This document shows positions 1-8,245 of a stretch of 23,944 nt of DNA, in pieces. The first letter of the stretch is position 1. Every line of letters starts with the position of its first letter. Made by a program: the position numbers and the translations under genes. Source of the DNA: Symsagittifera roscoffensis (Eukaryota; Xenacoelomorpha; Acoela; Convolutidae); the NCBI RefSeq assembly GCF_963678635.1, contig NW_026970780.1, forward strand, positions 1 to 23,944, read 5' to 3'. A model generated the notes under the pieces. The model saw only the letters and a program-made list of their open reading frames with translations. It searched no databases and was not told the origin of the DNA.

Positions 1-1
1 A

Positions 2-1169
2 ATGGTGGATGCATCTACCCATTACGTAGCACTTAATCCTGTACCTCATTTAATGCTTATTATGCATACACAACAATCTACGTACATTTGATAGCTAAAT
101 TTGGATTACCAGAAGCCCTTGTCACAGACAATGGCACTGAGTTCATTAATAATAAATTTATGCCATCTTTATTACATTAGTCATAAGCCCTGAACATCTC
201 ATTCGCATAGACTAATGGTTTAGTCGAAGGTATGAACGAGAATACTTTAGATGTATCATAAATGGAAACGATAATAAATACACCGAATGGTCAAATGACA
301 TAAAACAAACTCTGTTAGCTTATAATTCACAAGTATCAACAACTCTAAGATAACCATCATATGAAATGATTTTCAATCAAAAACCACGAAAGCCAATAAT
401 GTTCACAGCAAAATTTTCAACAAATGCACCTGTTTTTTGTCAACCTACTAAAGATTCAATTTGTTATAATTTACCATTAGATACACACGATGAAGATCAT
501 TTTCATCACCAACAAACCCTAAAAATAGCCTCAAAAATATATACAGATTGGATTCTGAACCAAGATAAAAAAATAATCAAAAAATAGCCAAAAAACTGTT
601 ACAAAGACAAAATAATCAATCACAAATGAATTCACGTTTCACATCAGCCACCAATTTAAAAAATGGAACATATGTTTCCATCCCGAATGCTATAACACAA
701 ACCGAAAGTATCTGAAAAATTGCAACCTATCCGAAAAAAACCATATCAAATAATTGATAAAATCACTAATGCTACCTATAAACTTATTGATTCAAACAAA
801 AAAGAAAAAGTTCAGCATAGAAACAATTTTTTACCATATTACCCAACAAACTACGCCCTTCGCGACTTAAGACAACCATACTATTTTACTGGACTAAAAA
901 TTGTACAAAAAATTTCAGAAATGAACGACCATCCGAAAAATCAACATGTAAATCATTCATCATTTTAACCAAAAACAACTTAAAAACGAGTAGTTAAAAC
1001 CACTCGACAAAAAATACAATTTTTAACCAAAAGCAAATACCTCAAAAACAAAGGATTAATCGCAAACAAGAAGAAAAAAAATTATCACAAGAAACAAAAG
1101 AAAAATCCCAATAACGCATATCATCACGATTACGAAGTCAACCACAAAAGGATATTGAAGAGATATTAA
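2..1169 (+). pseudogene. decayed retroelement pol 3' part: integrase core and C-terminal domain
   Basis: This is the end of a Ty3/gypsy-type pol gene; integrase inserts element cDNA into host DNA. The window opens inside the catalytic core. The first catalytic Asp is in VDASTHYV (codon 8-10), the second in TDNGTEF (codon 127-129) and the Glu in TNGLVEGMN (codon 226-228). The D-to-E distance is about 33 codons, close to the usual 35. A downstream GPY/F-like module reads KKPYQIIDKITNATYKL (about 740-790), followed by HRNNFLPYYP and a Lys/Asn-rich tail ending at TAA 1167. Reading the domain through requires frame changes near 50, 150, 205, 245, 590 and 715, and there are stops such as TGA near 190 and TAA at 352, 966 and 981. 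The longest unbroken pieces are 366-587 and 720-968. Reverse transcriptase, RNase H and the integrase zinc finger would lie upstream. The identification is firm; the exact family is not assigned. Confidence 0.88.
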
Positions 1170-2086
1170 TAAATTGATTAATTGTAATTCAAATTAATTA
1201 TTTTTTGATTTAATTAAACTAATTAATTAGTTTTAAAATTTAAAAGATAATAAAATATCAAAGAAAATCGAATTTCAGAAAACCATCTGAGTAATTAAAG
1301 TTTGTTCTTTAAACTCAGATCATTTCGACTTATATCATTTTTCCTCTCAAAATTTCATTTTAAACCTTGACTTCAAATTCAACCAATCAAAATCATTTCG
1401 AAACTTAACACCATTTTGACACCATTTCACTAGCCGACAAATTGCTAACTTCAAATAGATATGAAACTGTAACTAAAAGACCTACAGGTCAAAAATAATA
1501 ATACACTCATTTTTGACAACTTAAAATAAACATAATATAAATGTTACAACCCTCCCCTATCTTCCGGTACAAAAATCAACAATATTGTCTCAAATTATGC
1601 CCCACATTTCCTCAAGGAAAAATTTTGAATAAATTTAAGACAAAATCCAGTATGGTCATTTAATCTAGAGTCGATACACTTTCACAAAACCACTAATCAT
1701 CCAATAAATAAAAACAAAACTAGAAAGCTCATACCTATACCTCCAGATTTTTCTTCACCAAAAATTGCCCATTTCCAATCCACTTGTCAAAAACCAAAAA
1801 AAAATCCAACCACACTCAGTTTCAACTAAATAAATGAAATTAATTGACAAAACAAATCATTTCTCAAGACATCTCTGTCGACCAGTTCAATATTTTAAAA
1901 TATTCATTTCAAAACTTTTCTCATTTTTTAAATTTGTAGTTTTTTTTCATAATAGATACTTTAGAATATCATTTCTCTTTTTCAAAATTTATGTTTGTAA
2001 TTTACCACTTCCTCGTACAAGCCTAATATAACTTCTCAAAAATCCTTGACCACATCCTCATGTACGAAATTTCAACAACTATTTGA
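1170..2086. other. A/T-rich spacer after pol; no gene recognised
   Basis: The stretch starts with an AT-only run of TTAATTAA-like words (about 1175-1260) and becomes C-rich and G-poor from about 1320. In a retroelement this is where a 3' LTR would sit. A TGTTACAACCC string at 1542 has the TG start expected of an LTR. I found no matching second copy, no clear polypurine tract and no primer-binding site, so I do not call an LTR. The 65-codon open frame at 1834-2031 is Phe-rich low-complexity sequence and is not supported as a gene. Confidence 0.5.
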
Positions 2087-2551
2087 ATGTTACGACATTT
2101 ATTCAAAGAAAAAGACATCTTTCTTCTTTTTGTAATTTTTCTCACCTTTCTAGTTTCCCTAATTTTGACAATTCGTAAATTCATAAATAAGGCAATAACC
2201 ACTTCTGCACTAGCAACAATCCTCTTGATCATTTTAAAGGAAAAACACTATAAAAAACATAGATTTAATAATTTAAAAAAAATAGTCAAAATATTTCAAA
2301 ATTGCTCATCAACAACCAACCCAACAATACCAATCGACCACGACCTCCCAAAACCCCAAAAAACACCAAAATCTAGTCAAAAATCTCAATCATTTACACG
2401 CACCTCATTTCAAGAAAATTGCTTTAAATTCAAAGAAAGACACGCATCATTATCTGAACCTTTGATAACAACAATCCGCCACGCACCTCTAAGCGAAGCA
2501 CAATACAAACCAACGAATATTATCTACCCTTCGCTCCAAAACACACCTTAA
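2087..2551 (+). pseudogene. 154-codon open frame with membrane-like N-terminus, probable retroelement ORF piece
   Basis: This is the longest uninterrupted frame in the window; its product is not recognised. Residues about 12-29 (FLLFVIFLTFLVSLILTI) and 36-50 are hydrophobic enough for one or two membrane segments, separated by a basic stretch (RKFINK). From about residue 75 it turns Ser/Thr/Pro/Gln/Lys-rich. A different frame (2493-3152) opens before it stops and continues the same composition, which suggests a frameshift inside one longer ORF. The strand is very G-poor (3 G against 17 C in 2281-2340), which by itself lowers the number of TAG and TGA codons, so openness is weaker evidence than its length suggests. 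It could be an envelope-like or accessory ORF of the neighbouring element, or simply a chance frame. Confidence 0.35.
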
Positions 2552-3152
2552 TAGGACTATACATCCAAGCCAAAACCAAAATCAAACATCTACAATAGAA
2601 AGACAAATTATCCATTCCCTACTAAATAGAAATTTTGCAACACCCAGAGTTCATTTTAATATACCCTCATCAGCATCCCCAAAACCTTTAGACCTCTCTA
2701 GTGAAACAATTCAAAGTGCTCCACCATCACTACCAACGTTTTCACAACAAAATACTCTATCAATTCCGTCGGATTATTTAGGATCTACACCAACTTCTGA
2801 TTAAATTCGTGAAAACCCTTTTAATCACCCCACTTCAACACAACGTCTTCCACATTGGATTACACACGCATTCACCCAAGGCGAACCAAGTTAAGTAAAC
2901 GGCACTGTATATATATCATCAGACACCTCCTTGTCACTACCAGTAACCCAGTCACTACCATCAACCCCTTCAACAACAAGTCAAACACCAACAAATACTT
3001 TTCACCTAAATTTCCCTACAAAATTAGACGATCGATTTCATCATCTTTCAGCCACTAAATTACATCTACGATTAGATTGGAATACTTTCGTAGCCTCCCT
3101 TCTCCTATTTGGTCATAATCTTGAAATTATTAGATTACATAATTGGCACTAA
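2493..3152 (+). pseudogene. Ser/Thr/Pro/Gln-rich broken frame, probable retroelement ORF
   Basis: One frame runs about 219 codons with only two internal stops, TAA at 2802 and TAA at 2892. It has no start codon at its beginning, so a search for ATG-started frames misses its first half. The early part is low-complexity S/T/P/Q/N sequence (for example SAPPSLPTFSQQ). The end is more globular (KLHLRLDWNTFVASLLLFGHNLEIIRLHNW). It overlaps the end of the 2087-2551 frame and hands over to the next frame near 3143, as expected for one long gene broken by small indels. Disordered, S/T/P-rich stretches are common in Gag-like proteins, but no CCHC zinc knuckle or capsid signature is visible. No function is assigned. 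Confidence 0.4.
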
Positions 3153-3583
3153 ACTCATTACAATATAGAAACGACATGCACAAAGATTCACAAGAAATTA
3201 ATATACAGATTTTTACTAGAGACAACCTAACACTTAAATTTAAAATCACAGTAAAACTAAAGAAATAAGTTCATCGCCCATTACCTCTAGCGGCACCAAA
3301 AAGAACAGCTCAAACTTTACTTCCTCCATTTATCACAACAGAGCTTATTTATAAATACGAATATACAAAAAAGACACTTGGATACATAACATTCTACAAC
3401 CCATAATCAGGACCACCTTACACATGTACTTTTTTAGTTTTTTCCATAAGACCCTCTCCCCTTGTTCTTTTAGGATCTACATCTCATTTAATTCGTTTCC
3501 CCCAAACAGGACCGCAAGACCTTCTAGTTACACATTATGATTGCGAAGAAAATCAACAAAAACATTACATAAATACGCAATAA
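3143..3583 (+). pseudogene. broken frame, continuation of the 2.5-3.1 kb ORF
   Basis: About 146 codons in one frame with internal TAA stops at 3266 and 3404, closed by TAA at 3581. The conceptual product looks globular and ordinary in composition, with words such as TELIYKYEYTKKTLGYITFY, GPPYTCTFLVFS and LLVTHYDCEENQQ. It follows directly from the frame ending at 3152 and is followed by another frame change at about 3583. I do not recognise the protein: there is no aspartic protease DTG/DSG triad, no YxDD reverse-transcriptase box and no zinc knuckle. It most likely belongs to the same decayed element as its neighbours. Confidence 0.4.
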
Positions 3584-4197
3584 ATCAATTAAATCAAAGC
3601 AAATCTGAATCACAGGACATTGAATCAACAAATATAGTGGCAACACTTTATTCAAAAGCACGAGCTACAACTTAAACAGGAAATGAATTCTCAGCAATAT
3701 TTCTAGAGAAAAAAGTATATTGCTTACTAGTTTCAAATGGAAACAAAAATAGACTCGATCACGAATCTTTTTAACAAAGTTATATCGAAATACTCTCACA
3801 TTTTAACCCTGAATACTGTTGAAATGAACCAAAACTATTAAAATTAACTACGAATAAAGGCTGAAATCGCTAAAGAGTGAACTTATCGCTTTTCTAGGAC
3901 GGCCCTACTACATCTTAGAAACATTGACTATATTCTACCCCATGTTTATTTTTCTTGGATTCCTCTTTTCACTATGAAAAAAAAATCTACAACACATGCG
4001 CAACACATAAAGAAGTAAATAAAAAGCAAGTGTATTCAAGTGTATTACGTATATTAATTGCAGGACATTTTTGGAATAATTTCAAATTCAATTAATAACA
4101 TTCTCCTCGACGCTCAATTTAGCGAATGAAATAAGAAAAAAACTATCAACCGCACCAAACGCATACGATACTTCAAAAGACAATAGAAACCCAATGA
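3583..4197 (+). pseudogene. broken frame with many stops, continuation of the retroelement ORF
   Basis: The frame starts within the stop of the preceding one and reads about 204 codons to TGA 4195. The first 80 codons are clean apart from TAA at 3673 and 3772 and look protein-like (NEFSAIFLEKKVYCLLVSNG). From 3820 stops become frequent (TGA 3820, TGA 3859, TAA 3868 and several more), so the second half is either more decayed or read in the wrong frame. A further protein-like piece (SSVLRILIAGHFWNNFKF) appears near 4030-4090. The product is not recognised. Confidence 0.3.
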
Positions 4198-4433
4198 CTA
4201 CAGCACCACCACTGTTATATAACCTACATAAAAATCACCTTTTATCTTTAGTACCTCGAAATTACAGACATACACTAGCAGTAACAGAGCACATCTCTCA
4301 AATTCTTAGCTACCCACAAAGCCCAGTAGCACTCCACCAGCCAAATATTGACGATACATATGAACAGATTGTAGAAAAATCACATACCATAAGTTTCCGT
4401 TCTCAAAACAGCATTCTTTTTAGCCCACGATGA
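4194..4433 (+). pseudogene. 79-codon open frame in the retroelement-like block
   Basis: An ATG-started frame of 79 codons overlapping the stop of the previous frame by four bases. The residue mix is Leu/His/Ser/Asn-rich and I recognise no domain. At its 3' end, in the alternative frame from 4426 to about 4461, the sequence encodes HDEPSDWILQPF. That string aligns with HDVTPTTD-stop-IIQPF at 21563-21603, so the true reading frame here may be that one. Confidence 0.25.
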
Positions 4434-4531
4434 GCCCTCAGATTGGATCCTTCAACCGTTCCATTTCCTACCCATCCAACCTCTAATGTCACTCCTCTCG
4501 TATTTCCCTTTCCATCCTGACTTCTTCTCCG

Positions 4532-4813
4532 TTGCCCGTAATCACCACTAACTCACCACGCATGGTTTCCGATGATTCGACGCAGACCATTTTTAACAAA
4601 ATTTTTCAATTCAAAAACTCCGACATAGATACCCCAGACGAATTCCAAGACTCCGAACCCAGTCCATCAACTTTTTCGCAACCCCTCTTTCAGTCGCTTA
4701 TTATCCAACTTCCCTATAAACCCTCGCCAGCCCCTTCTTCCTATATTGACGCCACTCCCATTCTTTCCCCAGCGACCAGCGATCAGCCCAGTCACCGACG
4801 AACTAGACTTTAA
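4532..4813 (+). pseudogene. 93-codon acidic, Ser/Pro-rich open frame
   Basis: An uninterrupted frame whose middle is acidic (KNSDIDTPDEFQDSEPSPS) and whose C-terminal half is Pro/Ser/Thr-rich. The plus strand here is extreme in base content: 26 C against 4 G in 4681-4740. Neighbouring frames at 4746-4931 and 4972-5199 have the same character, which fits a disordered N-terminal part of a Gag-like protein broken by frameshifts. There is no recognisable domain, and the start codon is only the first ATG of the open stretch. Confidence 0.3.
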
Positions 4814-4971
4814 TTTAGATAAATTCATCACACTGCAACAACAAATTCAAAATACTAATACACCAACAATTCATATGCTATCGCACTCCATATCAACATC
4901 TGATTCTCAAACCAATCACCCAATGAGCTAGAAACGAGAGCCCACAGTGTTTTCAAAACGTAAACATCCCA

Positions 4972-5199
4972 ATGCACAATCTCAACTACTCAGCCACCCC
5001 CCGACCAGCCCGACTATTTTTCCTTTATCCACTGCATACTAACACTAAAGAACTCCTAAAATACAACTTACTATTTGTTCCGCAAAACACTTACTACCAA
5101 ACCACTAACAACCACCAACTGAACTTCGTTGATCAGTATAGCAAGTTTCCAACACTATCATGGACCTCATACTACCACTTCACTAATACATTACATTAG
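4972..5199 (+). pseudogene. 75-codon open frame, Tyr/Asn/Thr-rich
   Basis: An open frame with a globular-looking C-terminal half (NFVDQYSKFPTLSWTSYYHF). It ends at TAG 5197, where a different frame (5196-5861) takes over with similar composition. That handover is the main reason to treat it as part of one frameshifted gene rather than a separate gene. No family is recognised. Confidence 0.3.
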
Positions 5200-5861
5200 C
5201 CCTTCCCTTATACAACAATACCGCCGATAACGAACTATACCAATCCCGTTTAAACAAACTTTTAACTGCACTGCACTAGAAAGAGTTCTCTACTATATGA
5301 CTAAATCAGATATTAAATATATTTGTATGACCACGAGCAAACAGATTTTCCATTCATCATTATGACCACGTTATTACACGCTATATGGAGGACACAGATT
5401 TTGAAGACGACCCCAAAACTAACCCTCAAATACCTTTAGAAAATTTATCAAATCTTAGATAGCAGTAATAAGAAATATGACAACATCATCGCCACTGCAC
5501 TGAAAAAAATACTAAAAAATGTGAGTCAAAGTTCAATAAATTCAACCACTTTGCACTAACCTTTCACTTCCTTACACCTAAGAAACGTGATTTGCAGAAT
5601 TCACTTGAAAATATGTTACGCACAAAATTGACACACACACATACGTCTTCTCTAAATTCATTCAACACCGCTATACCAAGTCAGAATACGTATTTAACCA
5701 ACACACCATCACAAAATCCACAACACAGATTTACATTCATTAACTCCAAATACACGTCACCACACTTCCCAAGTTTTACTTATTGTATAGAAAAACTAAT
5801 CTTCAAGGCATCCTTAGTAACTATGATCCCAATTGACAAATTTATTTTTTCTGCTCACTAA
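5196..5861 (+). pseudogene. broken frame, possible Gag-like segment
   Basis: One frame covers 222 codons. Its stops cluster in two places (TAG 5277 to about 5330, and about 5460-5480), leaving clean protein-like segments between them. Segment one includes HHYDHVITRYMEDTDFEDD; segment two starts near 5500 and includes KKRDLQNSLENMLRTK; the last 89 codons (5592-5859) are fully open. The 3' end overlaps a further open frame at 5837-6058. The charge pattern and position resemble a structural (Gag-like) ORF of the element, but I see no diagnostic motif. Confidence 0.35.
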
Positions 5862-6058
5862 TCATCCTACACAAATATATACAGCCCATTGAAATCCCAA
5901 TACTAGAATACATACATAATTTTAAGTATGAACTGTATAATTTAATTCAAAACACATTGCATGAAATCTCACTTAATAATGAAGAACTAAATTTCATCCG
6001 AGTGCTAGAGCTTATCTGGCCTCTGCTTCAAACTAAATTCATCATCCAATACAATTAA
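5837..6058 (+). pseudogene. ATG-less 73-codon open frame closing the retroelement-like block
   Basis: The frame is open from 5837 to TAA 6056 and has no ATG at its start. The product is Leu/Ile/Glu/Asn-rich and predicted helical, with stretches such as EYIHNFKYELYNLIQNTLHE and NNEELNFIRVLELIWPLL. It overlaps the end of the 5196-5861 frame, so it probably continues it after a frameshift. After 6058 the C-rich, G-poor character of the plus strand fades, so I take this as the approximate right limit of the decayed element. Confidence 0.35.
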
Positions 6059-8117
6059 CACTAACTTTCCAAATGGATTTTTTGATGAAGATAAACCTTT
6101 GTACATATAATTAAATATTTCAAATAACAAATACATGAAAACAATCACCAGTCTTTACAAATGTCATCTAAAATTGAACAAAGTTCAAATAAAAAAATGT
6201 TAATTATTTGCTAGAGCATCTAAACTCTTAATTAACAAATGAAGTAAGTTATTATAGCTGTAAATTTTGGTTTAACAGCAGTATTTTAATAACTCGGCGA
6301 AAAGTTAAATATTTAGAGCAGTCAGTTCATAAGAATTGCAAATAATTTAAAAGAGAACTAAACTTTTCTATGAGACGCTTCTTTATAAAAATAAGGTTTC
6401 TCTTTAATCGCCCACATTTCACACACTCTTTCCAAACATTTTTAAACTCGCCCATTAAGAATTGTTTAAAAAATGAAATTCTAGTTTCAAAAGTAACTGA
6501 TAACAACTCTAAGTTATTTTACTCGTTTCAATTTTCCTTTAACCTGGTTGGAAGGAATTGAAAGAGTAGGCTTAAACTAACCAACGCAGCTTGTTAACGT
6601 CACAAAACCACAACCTAATAGCACGCATTAGAAAGAAAGTCCCACGGTACCCGAACCGGATTAAACCCAGATTAAAACTGGATGAATTATTATTCTGAAA
6701 CTCACTTTCAAGCTTTTTTGAAACCGAATACAACATTAAAAAGTCAAAAGACAAACCCAAAATACAGTATTCTACTTCTGAGAAAAGGACACAACCAAAC
6801 TAAAAAAGAGAAAAAACACCTGATAAAAATGAAATAAAAGATTGAACACAAAAAGAGACTGCCCAAAGAGAAGAAAAAAGTATCATCCTGGCCTCACCAA
6901 CTAGAGGGACAACCTGAGCATGCTCTACAGCCGGCCTTAAACTTCGCGTTGCAATCACGCTTTGTGACCCACACTCTAATTTTGACGATAGTTGCTCTAG
7001 GGTGAGCGACTTCTAAAAATAATCAAAAAATGACATTCAAAATAAAAAAGCTTTTGCAAAAATAACTAATAATAAATCATAACTAAAAACTGAATGTAAA
7101 AAATTATAATTAAAAAACAAGATGTAGATATATAAATGCCATATGATGTGAACGACTTTTAGAGCCATCGGAGCAAGCAGCAAAAGGACATGAAAACTCG
7201 TTTACATTCCAAGTCTGAAATGTCAAATCTATTGATTTGTAGCCGAAGTCACTACCCTCAAAGGATTTAAAGTATGAACTCAACATCGCAGCAAAGGAAA
7301 ACAATTGAAACATACCAATGGCCAAATCGATGTTGATCTCACATACTGATCCTAGTCACTGGGCACTTCGCACGGAAAATTCAAACCTCATCTTGCACGT
7401 ACCCTTGCTCTAAGCTTAACGGAATCAAACATATCATTGTATCAATCTGGAAGTCTTGACACAATCACCCAAGACAATTTGGATTACGAACAAACGATTT
7501 TCTTCTCTCTACCCAAACAACTACATTTCCCCTCTCTTCATGAAGTCACTGCTTAAAGAAAACTACCTCACCCGTCCTTCACTAAAATAAACAATTAAAA
7601 ACTAAAAATTTTCTAAACCCCGGGTGTGTGGAATCAGCTCTAAACTAGTACTTATGAACCAAATATTTTACTGATAAAACTATCTCCATAAAGTTTTACT
7701 AATTAACCAATCATAATTCATCACTAACATTGACACTTATAGTTTCAGCACCAGAGCATTTTGAATAAATCTTAGACTACAATTGTTCTCCTACTGGGTA
7801 AGAACTAACTCGTAAATACCAGTATACACTAGATCTATTGAGACTAGGAAGATATAAAAGTAAGATTAAGATTGGTATTAGACTAAGAAGTTGCACGAAT
7901 CTATCCGGATGAAATTAATATAGCGTGACAAACAGAAGGTGTTCCTGATCTGAAATTAATCTATGAGTACAGTACCTCGTTATTAACTCACTACCAACAA
8001 AAGAAGCACTTCCATGGTTCCAATTTAATCTTAAAACATGGAAAAACAATTGGTAAGTTCCACATGCACTGAATTTAGCCTTGGCAGTCATTTGAAAAAT
8101 TGAAACTTTCTTCGTTT
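6059..8117. other. AT-rich DNA, no gene recognised
   Basis: Short frames at 6370-6561 (+), 6572-6760 (-) and 7110-7325 (-) show no motif or composition that sets them apart from chance. The patch at about 6890-7015 is more GC-rich and less A/T-monotonous than its surroundings (AGCCGGCC, TTCGCGTTGC), but it folds into nothing I recognise. Confidence 0.5.
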
Positions 8118-8245
8118 GCAGGAAAGTTACTCATCATTTTCTGTTTGGATTTGCTCTAATTTGAGAAAATTCACATTCCTAGCAGGAAAGTTAATCATCA
8201 TTTTCTGTTTGGATTTCCTCTAATTTGAGAAAGTTCACATTCCCA
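8118..8245 (+). repeat. 64-bp tandem duplication, two copies
   Basis: Copy 1 is 8118-8181 and copy 2 is 8182-8245. Both start GCAGGAAAGTTA, contain TCATCATTTTCTGTTTGGAT and end TTCACATTCC plus two bases. By eye they differ at four positions with no indel, so this is much younger than the other duplications in the window. Copy 1 is preceded by a pyrimidine-rich stretch ending TTTGCAG, which looks like a splice acceptor, but no coding exon follows. Confidence 0.93.

Noticed and set aside
1542-2086. Possible LTR starting TGTTACAACCC at 1542.
   Set aside because: There is no second copy in the window, no matching CA end, no clear polypurine tract and no tRNA-complementary primer-binding site.
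2023-2232. Minus-strand 69-codon open frame.
   Set aside because: It lies antisense to the C-rich, G-poor block and overlaps the 154-codon plus frame; basic low-complexity product with no motif.
1-4200. Reassigned stop codons (TAA/TAG read as Gln, TGA as Trp), because reading through stops gives long protein-like frames.
   Set aside because: The pol remnant also needs several frameshifts to read through, and at least one stop (TGA near 190) falls where the sequence in that frame suggests an Arg codon change rather than Trp. All three stops appear, sometimes in pairs. Ordinary pseudogene decay explains this better.
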